Position numbers and translations under genes: made by a program. This document shows, one piece after another, positions 46,715 to 56,048 of a DNA stretch of 64,000 bases. The DNA is from Limnohabitans sp. Rim47 (GTDB taxonomy: Bacteria; Pseudomonadota; Gammaproteobacteria; Burkholderiales; Burkholderiaceae_C), in assembly GCF_001517545.1 (NCBI RefSeq), contig NZ_FBYA01000002.1:330559-394558 (forward strand). Reading direction: 5' to 3'. Within the stretch, counting starts at the first letter, position 1. The number at the start of each line of letters is the position of its first letter. A model generated the notes under the pieces. The model did no database searches and was not told the origin of the DNA. It was given only the letters and a program-made list of their open reading frames with translations.

Positions 46715-47311
46715 TCAGGCCTTCTTGTCTTCACCAATGATCAATTTGGTGTCGGACAGGTACATGTGCGGAGGCACTTCGAGGTTATCCGGTGCAGGCT
46801 TGTTCTTGAAAACGCGGCCAGCCAAATCGAATGTTGAGCCATGGCAAGCACACAAGAAACCACCCGTCCAGTCATCAGGGAGCGAGGGCTGAGGGCCCGT
46901 CGCGAACTTATCCCCTGGCGAGCAACCCAAGTGGGTACAAATACCCACCGCTACCATGATTTCGGGCTTGATGGAGCGGTGGCCATTTTTGGCGTATTCG
47001 GGGGTCGGATAGGCCGTGCGATTGGAGGCTGGATCGGCCAGTTGGCCCTCGATTTTCTTGAGAGATTCAAGCTGTTCGGGCGAACGCTTCATGATCCATA
47101 CGGGCTTGCCGCGCCATTCGACGGTTAGCTTTTCGCCTGGATTCAAAGCGGAAATATCCACTTCTACGGCCGCGCCCGCCGCTTTGGCGCGTTCGGAAGG
47201 TTGAAAGCTGCTGACGAAGGGGGTGGCCACAAAGCCAGCGCCTACGGCACCTGCGCAACCGGAGGCAATCAGCCAGGTCCGTTTGCTGCTGTCGACTGGG
47301 GTGTCACTCAT
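46715..47311 (-). CDS. petA: Rieske iron-sulfur subunit of the bc1 complex
   Basis: Carries the [2Fe-2S] cluster that takes electrons from quinol. The 198-residue protein has an N-terminal membrane anchor (about residues 12-32) and the two cluster motifs CTHLGC and CACHGS. The first gene of petABC, it has a candidate TACAAT -10 element on the minus strand at 47356-47351, without a clear -35. Confidence 0.95.
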   Translation of the reverse strand: MSDTPVDSSKRTWLIASGCAGAVGAGFVATPFVSSFQPSERAKAAGAAVEVDISALNPGEKLTVEWRGKPVWIMKRSPEQLESLKKIEGQLADPASNRTAYPTPEYAKNGHRSIKPEIMVAVGICTHLGCSPGDKFATGPQPSLPDDWTGGFLCACHGSTFDLAGRVFKNKPAPDNLEVPPHMYLSDTKLIIGEDKKA

Positions 47312-47450
47312 GGGAATCCTCTAGCGAGTCGTTATCAGGGTCAACCCGAGATTGTAGCGGAGTGAAACAGACAAATGACTTACAACCCTTATCACCTTGC
47401 TTGTCATGCTGCACAATAGCCCTCTCTTCATTATTTCAGAGGTTTTTTAA

Positions 47451-47882
47451 ATGACTTTTTCTCAAGAATTCAAAACTTTCGTGGTCAAGGGCAATGTCAT
47501 GGACCTTGCTGTGGGTGTGATTATTGGCGGCGCATTCGGAAAAATCGTGGACTCGGCTGTCAGCGACCTGATCATGCCCTTGGTCAGCAAGCTCTTTGGC
47601 GGCCTTGATTTCTCAAATTACTACGTTGCATTGGCGGGTCAAACGGCTGGCTTGACCCTGCTCGAAGCCAAAAAACTGGGGTCTGTATTTGCTTACGGTA
47701 ACTTCATCACGGTGGCGCTGAATTTCGTCATCTTGGCCTTGATCATCTTTTTAATGATCCGTCAAATGAACCGCATGAGCACTGCCAAAGCGGACTCTGC
47801 AGCCCCAGAAGCGGCCCCCATCACGCCTGAGGACGTGATGTTGTTGCGTGAAATCCGCGACAGCCTGAAAACCAAAGGCTAA
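47451..47882 (+). CDS. mscL: Large-conductance mechanosensitive channel
   Basis: Osmotic safety valve in the inner membrane. The 143-residue subunit has the N-terminal amphipathic helix [16 protein letters not shown], the pore helix with [11 protein letters not shown], a periplasmic loop, a second helix ([15 protein letters not shown]) and a charged C-terminal bundle helix. AGAGG lies nine bases before the ATG. It is convergent with pdxA. Confidence 0.96.
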   Translation: MTFSQEFKTFVVKGNVMDLAVGVIIGGAFGKIVDSAVSDLIMPLVSKLFGGLDFSNYYVALAGQTAGLTLLEAKKLGSVFAYGNFITVALNFVILALIIFLMIRQMNRMSTAKADSAAPEAAPITPEDVMLLREIRDSLKTKG

Positions 47883-47894
47883 GGTCCCCGGTGG

Positions 47895-48971
47895 TCAGTG
47901 CTCGCCACTGACCATCTGGCGTGCCATGCGGATGGCCTGGATCATGCTGCTGGCATCGGCCACGCCTTTGCCTGCCAGGTCCATAGCCGTACCGTGGTCC
48001 GGGCTGGTTCTCACCAGCGGCAGCCCCAGGGTCACGTTCACTCCCTGCTCCACCCCCATGTATTTCACCGGGATCAAGCCCTGATCGTGGTACATCGCAA
48101 TGACCACATCAAATTCACGCCGGCCATCGGACTGCTTGCGGGCCCGCATGAAAACAGTGTCAGGGGCATAAGGGCCATGCACATCCATCCCATGCTGCCT
48201 GGCTGCGGCGAGACAGGGCTGCAGAATGTCGATTTCTTCGCGCCCAAACAAACCTCCCTCGCCTGCATGCGGATTGACACCCGCCACAGCCATCCGAGGC
48301 CTGCGGCCCAATATTTTCGACAAAGACGCATCGGTGATGGCAAGGGTTTGCAAGACACGCTCGAACGTGATGGCGTCCAAGGCATCGCGCAGCGACACAT
48401 GGATGCTCACCAGCACCGTGCGCAGCTCGTTGTTGGCCAGCATCATGCGCACCGGCATCTGCTCGATAGTCACCCCCGCATGCCGGGCCGCTTCGGCTTG
48501 CAACAACTCGGTGTGTCCAGGGTATTGGTTGTAAGGCGCACCAGCGGCGTGCAAGGCTTCTTTGTGCAAAGGTGCAGTGACCAGCCCGGCCAACTCGCCC
48601 CGCAATGCAGCCCGTGTAGCCCACAAGACGGCTTCACCCGCCAATTGCCCGGCACGGCCATCGATGCACCCCCAAGGCAATACAGGAGACACCGGCACCA
48701 CCTGCAAAACAGGCAAACACCGGAGCGGAACATTCAGGGCCTCGTTCGGGGCTTGAATTTCGACCACCGGAAAGGTCTGTACCGCCTGCACCAAAGCCAT
48801 GGCGCGGCGCATCAAGCCCACATCGCCCGCCACAAAACAACCTTGAGTCGACTCAGGCGCAAGGCACCACGCACGGGCAATGATTTCAGGCCCAATACCG
48901 CAAGGGTCGCCCGGCGTGAGGGCGATGGCTTGCTGGATCAAGGGCGTCGGCGGAGCGGATTCAAAAGTCAT
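47895..48971 (-). CDS. pdxA: 4-hydroxythreonine-4-phosphate dehydrogenase
   Basis: Oxidises 4-phosphohydroxy-threonine in pyridoxal 5'-phosphate synthesis. The 358-residue protein shows TPGDPCGIGPEI near the start, the metal-site histidines in YPGHTELLQ and NPHAGEGG, and MYHDQGLIP. ATG 48971 is preferred over an ATG five codons earlier. The Nif3-family gene ends 12 bases upstream on the same strand. Confidence 0.95.
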   Translation of the reverse strand: MTFESAPPTPLIQQAIALTPGDPCGIGPEIIARAWCLAPESTQGCFVAGDVGLMRRAMALVQAVQTFPVVEIQAPNEALNVPLRCLPVLQVVPVSPVLPWGCIDGRAGQLAGEAVLWATRAALRGELAGLVTAPLHKEALHAAGAPYNQYPGHTELLQAEAARHAGVTIEQMPVRMMLANNELRTVLVSIHVSLRDALDAITFERVLQTLAITDASLSKILGRRPRMAVAGVNPHAGEGGLFGREEIDILQPCLAAARQHGMDVHGPYAPDTVFMRARKQSDGRREFDVVIAMYHDQGLIPVKYMGVEQGVNVTLGLPLVRTSPDHGTAMDLAGKGVADASSMIQAIRMARQMVSGEH

Positions 48972-48982
48972 GCGTGCGCACC

Positions 48983-49735
48983 TCAAGCCGGGTTGTCGAT
49001 GTCAATGAAACGGTGTTGTATGTCCAGGTCTTGCGCCACGAGAGCAGCCACAGCGGGGGCTCCGTAACGCTCACTCGCATGGTGCCCACAAGCCAGAAAG
49101 GCCACGCCGGTTTCTCTGGCCAGATGGGCTTGGGGCTCTGATATTTCGCCCGTGATGAAGACATCCACACCTTGAGCAATGGCGGCTTCAAAGTAGCCTT
49201 GCGCTCCACCCGTGCACCAACCCACTCGGCGAACGGGGCGATTGCTGTCACCCGCGCAAATCACCGAGCGTCCGAGAACAGCGGCCACATGGTCGGCCAA
49301 GGCCTGAGGGCTGGCCCATGTCTTGACACCAGTGCCCACAAAGCCCAAATCCTGCTCGCCAAATCGACCATCGGCTTGCAGGCCTAAAACACGGGCCAGC
49401 TGAGCGTTATTGCCCAATTCGGGGTGCGCATCCAGCGGCAGGTGGTAAGCAAACAAATGAATGCCATGGGTCAATAACAAGCGCAGCCGTTCACGCATCC
49501 AGCCAGTGACACGCCCGTCCTGGCCTTTCCAAAAAAGGCCATGGTGCACAAAAATGGCATCGGCATCGGCTTCAATCGCCGCTTCGATCAGGGCCCGACT
49601 GGCAGTGACACCACTGACCAGCAATTTCACCTCGCGGTCACCTTCGACCTGCAAGCCATTGGGGCCGTAATCGCGGAACTTATCGGGTTGGAGCAGGGCA
49701 TCAAAGGCCTGGCCCAGGGTTTTGGCATTGGTCAT
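48983..49735 (-). CDS. Nif3-like dinuclear metal centre protein
   Basis: A 250-residue protein of the widespread Nif3/DUF34 family, with two metal-binding clusters: FVHHGLFW (paired histidines) near residue 60 and ACGHHASER near the C-terminus. A DYGPNGLQVEG opening is typical. The molecular function is unsettled; GTP cyclohydrolase-like and metal-chaperone roles have been proposed for relatives. It is co-directional with pdxA and divergent from the protease gene. Confidence 0.9.
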   Translation of the reverse strand: MTNAKTLGQAFDALLQPDKFRDYGPNGLQVEGDREVKLLVSGVTASRALIEAAIEADADAIFVHHGLFWKGQDGRVTGWMRERLRLLLTHGIHLFAYHLPLDAHPELGNNAQLARVLGLQADGRFGEQDLGFVGTGVKTWASPQALADHVAAVLGRSVICAGDSNRPVRRVGWCTGGAQGYFEAAIAQGVDVFITGEISEPQAHLARETGVAFLACGHHASERYGAPAVAALVAQDLDIQHRFIDIDNPA

Positions 49736-49849
49736 CGGCTGCGCTTTCAGGACGGGATGGGTATTGTGGCGCAAGGCTTGTATGGTTTGGGCCACCAAGA
49801 GCGGCCCTTGTAACTGGGCGAATGCCGCGAATCAAGGACAATTGGGCCC

Positions 49850-51007
49850 ATGAAACGTTATTGGCTCCTCTTTTCGCAATGGGTGACGGTCTTGTTGGCG
49901 GTCTGGTTTGTGGTGGCCACACTCCAGCCCGAATGGTTGCGCAGTGCGCAGCGCTCGACCGACGGGATGACTTTGCTACAGGCTCCCGCAGGTTCACCGC
50001 TGAGCCGTCCGGTGGGCAGCCTGAGCGCGCCCGCCCGCCAAGCGTCGCCAGCGGTGGTCAGCATCAACACCAGCAAAGCCAGCTCACAAAGCCCCCAGAG
50101 CCAAGACCCTTGGTTTAAATTTTTCTATGGTGAGCAGGAAGAACAAAATCCAGCCGGGCTGGGCAGTGGCGTCATTGTCAGCCCCGAAGGCCACATCCTG
50201 ACCAACAACCATGTCATTGAGGATGCGGACGACATCGAAGTCGTGCTGGCCGATGGCCGCCGTGCTGCGGCCAAAGTCATCGGCACCGACCCTGACACCG
50301 ATCTGGCACTGCTGAAAATCACGCTCGAAAAATTGCCCGTGATTGTGCTGGGACAAACCCAAAACCTACAGGTAGGCGATGTGGTGCTGGCCATTGGCAA
50401 CCCCTTTGGCGTGGGCCAAACCGTGACATCGGGCATCGTCAGCGCCTTGGGCCGCAGCCAGCTGGGCATCAACACGTTCGAAAACTTCATACAAACCGAT
50501 GCCGCCATCAACCCCGGCAACTCGGGCGGTGCATTGGTGGATGTGAATGGCCACCTGATGGGCATCAACACGGCCATTTATTCCCGTTCTGGCGGCAGCA
50601 TGGGCATTGGCTTTGCCATCCCGATCTCTACGGCCAAGCAAGTCATGCAAGATTTACTGAAAAATGGCAAAGTCATCCGGGGCTGGATCGGGGTCGAGCC
50701 GCAAGACATGTCCGCCGAATTGGTCGAAAGCTTTCAACTCCCCAAGTCTGGCCAGGTCCTGCCTTCGGGGGTTGTTATCACGGGCGTGCTGAAAAACGGG
50801 CCCGCCGCCAATGCCGGCATTCGCCCCGGTGACGTGATCGTCAAGGTGGCTGGGCAGCCTGTGAGCAATGTGGCCGAGTTGTTGGTTCAGGTGGCCAGCT
50901 TGAAGCCTGGTGAACCTGCCGAGGTGAAGGTTTGGCGTCGCCAAGGCGAAGTCAATTTGCGCTTGACCCCGGCCGAACGGCCTGCAGCCAACAAAGTGCG
51001 CAAATAA
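49850..51007 (+). CDS. Membrane-anchored trypsin-like protease with PDZ domain (DegS/DegQ type)
   Basis: A 385-residue envelope protease. One N-terminal membrane anchor (about residues 5-24) is followed by a trypsin-like domain with the triad in TNNHVIE (His), DPDTDLALL (Asp) and NPGNSGGAL (Ser), then one PDZ domain (about 285-370, with GPAANAGIRPGDVIVKVAG). A single PDZ domain and an uncleaved anchor resemble DegS; quality-control DegQ-like action is the alternative. A terminator follows. Confidence 0.9.
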   Translation: MKRYWLLFSQWVTVLLAVWFVVATLQPEWLRSAQRSTDGMTLLQAPAGSPLSRPVGSLSAPARQASPAVVSINTSKASSQSPQSQDPWFKFFYGEQEEQNPAGLGSGVIVSPEGHILTNNHVIEDADDIEVVLADGRRAAAKVIGTDPDTDLALLKITLEKLPVIVLGQTQNLQVGDVVLAIGNPFGVGQTVTSGIVSALGRSQLGINTFENFIQTDAAINPGNSGGALVDVNGHLMGINTAIYSRSGGSMGIGFAIPISTAKQVMQDLLKNGKVIRGWIGVEPQDMSAELVESFQLPKSGQVLPSGVVITGVLKNGPAANAGIRPGDVIVKVAGQPVSNVAELLVQVASLKPGEPAEVKVWRRQGEVNLRLTPAERPAANKVRK

Positions 51008-51041
51008 ATTCCCGACGCGATAATGACTTCCTGCTTCATGC

Positions 51042-51070
51042 AAAAGAGGCCTGTCGGCCTCTTTTGTTTT
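51042..51070. terminator. Convergent terminator between the protease gene and tatC
   Basis: A perfect 10-bp stem AAAAGAGGCC / GGCCTCTTTT with loop TGTC, followed on the plus strand by G and TTTT. The A-rich left arm also gives a weaker terminator for tatC read on the minus strand. Confidence 0.85.
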
Positions 51071-51086
51071 GGTAAATCCGATGCCG

Positions 51087-51875
51087 TCAAGAGGCGACTT
51101 CAGGATCTTGCGGCGGCTGCGTGTGTTTGATGAAAATTTGTGCGGCCCAGATGCCCAGCTCATACAACAAGCACATCGGGATGGCCAAGGCCAATTGCGA
51201 CACCACATCGGGCGGGGTGACCACGGCTGCAATCACAAAAGCCAACACCACAAAATAACCCCGGAAATCCTTGAGTTTTTGCACGCTGACCACACCCATG
51301 CGGGCCAACACAACGACGGCAACAGGCACCTCAAAAGCCAATCCGAAGGCCAAGAACATGGACAACACAAAACTCAAATAAGCCTCAATGTCAGGCGCGG
51401 CCGTGATGCTTTTGGGGGCAAAGCTCTGGATGAAGCTGAACACCTGGCCGAAGACAAAGAAGTAACAAAACGCCACCCCAGTGAAAAACAACAAAGTGCT
51501 GGAGACCACCAAAGGCATGACCAATTTCTTCTCATGGCTGTAAAGACCTGGCGCAATGAACGCCCAGACTTGGTAAAGCACCACGGGCAAAGCGATCAAA
51601 AACGCGGCCATCAGCAAAATCTTGAGCGGCACCATGAACGGAGAGATGACCGAGGTGGCGATCAAGGTGGCGCCTTTGGGCAAATGCACCACCAAAGGTG
51701 CTGCCAAAATATCGTACAAATTGCCGGGGCCAGGGTATATGGCCAGCGCAGCAGCTGCCACCGCCACAGCGGCCACGGCCCAGATCAGGCGGTCGCGCAA
51801 CTCGATCAGGTGCGCCACAAAAGGTTGCTCAGAACCTTTGAGTTCGTCGTCGGACTGGGAAGGGGTTTCGGACAT
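51087..51875 (-). CDS. tatC: Twin-arginine translocase subunit TatC
   Basis: Receptor subunit that recognises twin-arginine signal peptides. The 262-residue protein has six helices, the N-terminal HLIELRDRLI motif and a periplasmic FSFIQSFAPKS segment. ATG 51875 is used; an in-frame start nine codons earlier adds unlike residues. It follows tatB. FccB and probably PetA in this window are natural Tat substrates. Confidence 0.95.
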   Translation of the reverse strand: MSETPSQSDDELKGSEQPFVAHLIELRDRLIWAVAAVAVAAAALAIYPGPGNLYDILAAPLVVHLPKGATLIATSVISPFMVPLKILLMAAFLIALPVVLYQVWAFIAPGLYSHEKKLVMPLVVSSTLLFFTGVAFCYFFVFGQVFSFIQSFAPKSITAAPDIEAYLSFVLSMFLAFGLAFEVPVAVVVLARMGVVSVQKLKDFRGYFVVLAFVIAAVVTPPDVVSQLALAIPMCLLYELGIWAAQIFIKHTQPPQDPEVAS

Positions 51876-51918
51876 TGGGGGAGTCGGTTGGACGTTGCGC
51901 ACCCAAGGTGCGCAAGCG

Positions 51919-52386
51919 TCACACAGAATTGAGGGGCTTGGGCCGGTAACGGGCTACGCGTGCGGCACCCGAAAGCGCTTTGGTTCGGACCCCGGATCGG
52001 GCTTTGTACCACTGAGGCATCGCACCCCGCTTGAGACGCCAATTCTTATCAGGCCGCACGTAATAAGGCGGTGGGGGCTCAATGGCGGGCAGATCACTGT
52101 TCAGCCCGGCCGTGGTGTCGGCCCAGTCTTTTTCAAAATCAGAGGCCGTGGTTTGAACGGTTTGCTCGACTTCGCGAGCCGCCGTTTCCATGGTCTCTTT
52201 CATCTTTTTAAGCTCTTCCAGGTCCATGGACCGGTTCACCTCGGCCTTGACATCGGCGACGTAACGCTGGGCCTTGCCCAGTAAAGTGCCCATGGTGCGG
52301 GCCACTTTGGGCAGTTTTTCGGGGCCGATGACGATCAACGCCACCACCCCGATGAGCGCCATTTTCGAAAAGCTTAAGTCCAGCAC
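51919..52386 (-). CDS. tatB: Twin-arginine translocase subunit TatB
   Basis: Works with TatC in signal recognition. The 155-residue protein has one N-terminal helix ([24 protein letters not shown], with the invariant glutamate and G-P pair), a long amphipathic helix and a charged, weakly conserved tail. The start is GTG at 52386 and no strong Shine-Dalgarno sequence precedes it. Confidence 0.92.
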   Translation of the reverse strand: MLDLSFSKMALIGVVALIVIGPEKLPKVARTMGTLLGKAQRYVADVKAEVNRSMDLEELKKMKETMETAAREVEQTVQTTASDFEKDWADTTAGLNSDLPAIEPPPPYYVRPDKNWRLKRGAMPQWYKARSGVRTKALSGAARVARYRPKPLNSV

Positions 52387-52411
52387 AGTGCAGCGTTCGG
52401 TCGTTCAAGTA

Positions 52412-52651
52412 TCAAGACTTGGTCTTGGCTTCGACGTCGATGGTGGTCTTTTCGGCTTGGGCCGAAGAAGTCACTTGACCCGCCACTGGCGACTCGGCTT
52501 CAGGCTTGGTGCCGCCCTCTTTCATGCCGTCTTTAAAGCCTTTGACGGCACCACCCAAGTCAGAGCCCATGTTTTTGAGCTTTTTGGTGCCAAACACCAT
52601 GACCACGATCAACAGCACGATCAGCCAGTGCCAAATGGAAAAGGAACCCAT
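52412..52651 (-). CDS. tatA: Twin-arginine translocase subunit TatA
   Basis: Pore-forming or membrane-thinning subunit. The 79-residue protein has a single N-terminal helix ([15 protein letters not shown]), the [16 protein letters not shown] hinge and amphipathic helix, and a short disordered tail. AGGAGATATTC precedes the ATG. The order tatA-tatB-tatC is standard, and the genes continue directly after the his run. Confidence 0.94.
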   Translation of the reverse strand: MGSFSIWHWLIVLLIVVMVFGTKKLKNMGSDLGGAVKGFKDGMKEGGTKPEAESPVAGQVTSSAQAEKTTIDVEAKTKS

Positions 52652-52760
52652 GAATATCTCCTAACGTAGTTGCAAGATTCTAAGGGGTGATACCCCCCAA
52701 AACCGATCTGCCTTGCTTGAACAAGGAATTGAGGTGCGCCCGCTTGTTGACAAGCCCGCT

Positions 52761-53117
52761 TTAGCCCTTGAGCCAGGGGCGCGGACCGCCCATGACGTGC
52801 ATGTGCAGGTGATGCACTTCCTGCCCGCCTTCGGCGCCGTTATTGACCACGATGCGGAAACCGCCCTCGGGGTAAGGCGTGCAACCCGCTTGCAGGGCCA
52901 GTTTGGGAGCCAAGGTCATCATGTGGCCCATCAAACCAGCATGCTCCGGGGCCAACTGGGCCATCGACGGGATGTGCAGCTTGGGAATGATCAGGAAATG
53001 GACAGGCGCCCAAGGGGCGATGTCGTGGAAAGCGAACACATGTTCGTCTTCGTACACTTTGCGCGACGGGATTTGACCCGCGATGATTTTGCAAAAAATA
53101 CAGTTGGCGTCGGTCAT
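52761..53117 (-). CDS. HIT-family nucleotide-binding protein
   Basis: A 118-residue histidine-triad protein with CIFCKIIAGQIPS at the N-terminus and the triad HHLHMHVMGG near the C-terminus, as in HinT-type phosphoramidases. ATG 53117 is chosen; the only upstream in-frame start is a TTG. The gene sits between the his run and tatA, a conserved neighbour order in betaproteobacteria that does not define its role. Confidence 0.9.
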   Translation of the reverse strand: MTDANCIFCKIIAGQIPSRKVYEDEHVFAFHDIAPWAPVHFLIIPKLHIPSMAQLAPEHAGLMGHMMTLAPKLALQAGCTPYPEGGFRIVVNNGAEGGQEVHHLHMHVMGGPRPWLKG

Positions 53118-53144
53118 GGCTTGATCGTTGTCTAAAGTCAAAAT

Positions 53145-53522
53145 TCAGTCGGTCACTGGGCGCTGCCCATTCAAACGCACCATGCCCAGCACGATGCGGT
53201 ACAAAAACCAGATGGAAATACCCACCCAGGCCAGCCAGCCCGGCAACACAAAGAAGAACCAAAGCGGGAACGTCACCAAATACAACACAGCCGCCCAAAT
53301 CACGGTGCGGATGCGGTAACTGAAATGTGTGGCCTCCCAGCCTGCGGCGTCGCCTTTTTTAACCAGGTCGATGATCAGAGCCACCACCAGCAAGGCCGGG
53401 CCCATTTGCGCGCCAGGCACCACGGCACTCACCGCCACGATCAGGTGCAGGATGTAGCTGACCCAGCTGATGGTGCGGGTGCTGTCGTCCAGCGGCTGCT
53501 CATGGGGAAGCGGTTGGTTCAC
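53145..53522 (-). CDS. DUF4870-type small membrane protein
   Basis: A 125-residue protein with three or four membrane helices and the SYILHLIVAVSAVVPG opening and FSYRIRTVIWA middle of DUF4870-like proteins. Function unknown. It starts at GTG 53522 with GGAGAATAAGCC immediately upstream, overlapping the hisE stop region, so it is translated as part of the his run. Confidence 0.75.
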   Translation of the reverse strand: MNQPLPHEQPLDDSTRTISWVSYILHLIVAVSAVVPGAQMGPALLVVALIIDLVKKGDAAGWEATHFSYRIRTVIWAAVLYLVTFPLWFFFVLPGWLAWVGISIWFLYRIVLGMVRLNGQRPVTD

Positions 53523-53525
53523 GGC

Positions 53526-53942
53526 TTATTCTCCGAGCCGCTCGCGCTCTTGCACCTTGCGCAGGGCTTTTTCCTCCAGCCCGCTCAGGCCTTCGCGGCG
53601 GGCTAGCTCATTGACCACATCAGCGGGTGTCAGGCCATAGTGCGCCAGCGCGATCATGCTGTGGAACCACAAATCGGCCACTTCATAGACCAGCTTGCTG
53701 GCATCACCGCCATGGTCCACATCCTTGGCGGCCATGACGGTTTCAGTGGCTTCTTCGCCAATCTTCTTCAAAAAGGCGTCGGGTCCTTTGTGCAGCAGTC
53801 GGGCTACGTAGCTTTTTTCAGGATCGCCGCCGTTGACCGCCTTACGGCTTTCGATGATGGCGGCCAGACGCGCCAACGTGTCTTCTGAAGACTGCGCCAA
53901 CGTGTCTTCTGACGACGGGGATGGGGAATCGGTCAAGCTCAT
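53526..53942 (-). CDS. hisE: Phosphoribosyl-ATP pyrophosphatase
   Basis: Second step of histidine synthesis; a separate protein here, not fused to HisI. The 138-residue protein has the MazG-like core ([15 protein letters not shown], then [14 protein letters not shown]). The N-terminal 25 residues are an unusual extension built from two copies of SEDTLA. The start may be ATG 53942 or GTG 53951, the latter overlapping the hisI stop as GTGA. Confidence 0.93.
   Translation of the reverse strand: MSLTDSPSPSSEDTLAQSSEDTLARLAAIIESRKAVNGGDPEKSYVARLLHKGPDAFLKKIGEEATETVMAAKDVDHGGDASKLVYEVADLWFHSMIALAHYGLTPADVVNELARREGLSGLEEKALRKVQERERLGE
53870..53917. repeat. 24-bp tandem repeat in the 5' end of hisE
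   Basis: Two adjacent 24-bp units with two mismatches at their ends, encoding SEDTLAQS and SEDTLARL. In frame, in a poorly conserved extension. Confidence 0.85.
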
Positions 53943-53947
53943 GGCAA

Positions 53948-54337
53948 TCACTTGTAAATGGTTTCAGGGTCTTTCAAGACCGGGTCAGTAGCCTGCCAAG
54001 CGTCGGCTTGCAGGCTCTGGAAAAAGCAGCTGTGGCGGCCCGTGTGGCAGGCAATGCCAGGCTCGTGCCCCAACTGGGTGACTTTGAGCAACACCACATC
54101 GTTGTCGCAGTCGAGGCGAATGTCATGCACCGTCTGCACATGGCCGGACTCTTCGCCCTTGAACCACAGTTTGTTGCGCGAGCGGCTGAAGTACACAGCC
54201 CGCTTCAGCTCGGCCGTCTTTTGCAGCGCCTCGCGGTTCATCCACGCAAACATCAGCACATCGCCGCTGTGGTTTTCCTGAGCGATGACCGGCACCAGAC
54301 CTTTGTCATCCCATTTGATTTTGTCGAGCCAATTCAT
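53948..54337 (-). CDS. hisI: Phosphoribosyl-AMP cyclohydrolase
   Basis: Third step of histidine synthesis; opens the adenine ring. The 129-residue zinc enzyme has [11 protein letters not shown] with metal-binding aspartates and the CHTGRHSCF cysteine pair. The ATG at 54337 precedes the conserved [12 protein letters not shown]. It overlaps the end of hisF closely, within the compact his run. Confidence 0.94.
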   Translation of the reverse strand: MNWLDKIKWDDKGLVPVIAQENHSGDVLMFAWMNREALQKTAELKRAVYFSRSRNKLWFKGEESGHVQTVHDIRLDCDNDVVLLKVTQLGHEPGIACHTGRHSCFFQSLQADAWQATDPVLKDPETIYK

Positions 54338-54339
54338 GT

Positions 54340-55140
54340 TCACAACCTGACCTGAATGCCACGTTCCCGCATCCGCTCTTTGGCTTGCTGCACCGTGTAT
54401 TCACCATAGTGAAAGATGCTGGCGGCCAGCACCGCATCCGCGCCGCCGATGCTCACGCCGTCGGCCAAGTGGTCGAGGTTGCCCACACCGCCTGATGCGA
54501 TCACGGGCACGCTCACGGCGTCGCTCACGGCGCGGGTCAGCGGCAAGTCAAAGCCGCTTTTGGTGCCGTCACGGTCCATGCTGGTCAGCAAGATTTCGCC
54601 TGCGCCGTATTCGGCCATTTGCGTGGCCCAGGCCACCGCGTCTAGGCCCACGTTTTTACGGCCACCGTGGCTGTACACGTCCCAGCCCGGGCCCATGGGC
54701 AAACCATTCGTGCCGATGCGTTGCTCGTCTTCGGCGCTGCGGCGCTTGGCGTCGATGGCGACCACGATACACTGCGCCCCGTATTTGGCCGAGGCTTCGC
54801 GGATGACTTGGGGGTTGGCAATCGCGGCCGAGTTGAAGCTGGTCTTGTCGGCCCCGGCGTTGAGCAAGCGGCGCACGTCTTCCACCGTGCGCACACCGCC
54901 ACCCACCGTGAGCGGGATGAAAACCTGGCTGGCCACGGCTTCGATGATGTGCAGGATCACGTCACGGCCGTCGCTGGTCGCGGTGATGTCGAGGAAAGTC
55001 AGCTCGTCTGCACCCTGCTCGTTGTAACGGGCCGCGATTTCGACCGGGTCTCCGGCATCGCGCAGTTCGACAAAGTTAACGCCTTTGACCACGCGACCGC
55101 CGGTCACGTCGAGGCAAGGAATGATGCGTTTGGCCAGCAT
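54340..55140 (-). CDS. hisF: Imidazole glycerol phosphate synthase, cyclase subunit
   Basis: Uses ammonia from HisH to form imidazole glycerol phosphate and AICAR. The 266-residue TIM barrel begins [22 protein letters not shown], with catalytic aspartates in CLDV and TSMDRDGTK. It is separated from hisH and hisA by a mutarotase gene. Confidence 0.97.
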   Translation of the reverse strand: MLAKRIIPCLDVTGGRVVKGVNFVELRDAGDPVEIAARYNEQGADELTFLDITATSDGRDVILHIIEAVASQVFIPLTVGGGVRTVEDVRRLLNAGADKTSFNSAAIANPQVIREASAKYGAQCIVVAIDAKRRSAEDEQRIGTNGLPMGPGWDVYSHGGRKNVGLDAVAWATQMAEYGAGEILLTSMDRDGTKSGFDLPLTRAVSDAVSVPVIASGGVGNLDHLADGVSIGGADAVLAASIFHYGEYTVQQAKERMRERGIQVRL

Positions 55141-55159
55141 GGGGGTCTCTTTTCAAATC

Positions 55160-56029
55160 TCAGTGGGCCAGCGCTTGCAAGCGCTGCCAGCCTTCCCATC
55201 GCCCGCCCGCAGACAAGGTAATGGGTTCATAAACCTGCGCGGCTTCAACGCACAACATGTGCCGCCAGCCCTCATCGGGCATGTCAGCCAAGCGCTTGCA
55301 GAGGTCTTGCGCGGGGTTCCAGACCACCGTGTTGGCCCAGCTGGGGCTTTGGCTGATGCGCAAGGTCTGGTTGAGCGTCAAGGCTTGTGCGGACGTTTTG
55401 GCATCGGCCTCGTAAACGCGGTCAAATTCGGCCACAAAACGCAGCGCATCAGCGGCTAACGCATGGGTGTCGCTGAGCGAATCCCATTCGGGCTGTCCAC
55501 CCAGGCCATGCAATGTTGCAACGGTCACGTCAGGCACTGCCAAGTAAGTGTGCAATGCGCCCGAAAACGCCAACGGTTGAGTGTCGGTGTTGTGCACCCT
55601 CAGCGTCAGCTGCACTTCGGCAGAGCTCAAGTCGATTTGCAATTGCAGCTCAAACGCTTGCGGCCACCAGGCGAGGGTCTGGGCGTTGTCGCTCAAGCGC
55701 AGCGTGAGCCGCGCATGGTCTGCACGCAAGTCGGGCGCGTCAGCCTGCCAAGCCACGTTTCGTGCAAAACCGTGTTTAGGCAGCCGATCGGCCATGGGGC
55801 CGCGCTGGTTGAACTGCGGAAAGCACACAGGCACACCGCCTCGAATGGCGGCTTGGCCGTCCATCACGCTTTGAGGACTGAGGTAAAGCTGTTCTTGCCC
55901 GCCCGACACCCAGGACAGCACATGCGCGCCGTGCAGCGCGACCACCAAGCGGTCGCCCGTGGGCAAGGCCAACTCGCAAGCCGGCAGGCCTGCGAACACG
56001 GTGTCGCGACAAGTGGCCTGCCCGGTCAT
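55160..56029 (-). CDS. Glucose-6-phosphate 1-epimerase-like mutarotase
   Basis: A 289-residue beta-sandwich protein of the YeaD/aldose 1-epimerase family, expected to interconvert anomers of hexose 6-phosphates. Recognisable segments are IRGGVPVCFPQFNQRG, KHGFARNVAW and VVWNPAQDLCKRLADM with the catalytic glutamate region LCVEAAQV. It lies between hisA and hisF, where it has no known role in histidine synthesis. ATG 56029 is chosen; the upstream in-frame part lies inside hisA. Confidence 0.85.
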   Translation of the reverse strand: MTGQATCRDTVFAGLPACELALPTGDRLVVALHGAHVLSWVSGGQEQLYLSPQSVMDGQAAIRGGVPVCFPQFNQRGPMADRLPKHGFARNVAWQADAPDLRADHARLTLRLSDNAQTLAWWPQAFELQLQIDLSSAEVQLTLRVHNTDTQPLAFSGALHTYLAVPDVTVATLHGLGGQPEWDSLSDTHALAADALRFVAEFDRVYEADAKTSAQALTLNQTLRISQSPSWANTVVWNPAQDLCKRLADMPDEGWRHMLCVEAAQVYEPITLSAGGRWEGWQRLQALAH

Positions 56030-56048
56030 CTGGAATTTCCTGTGGATT

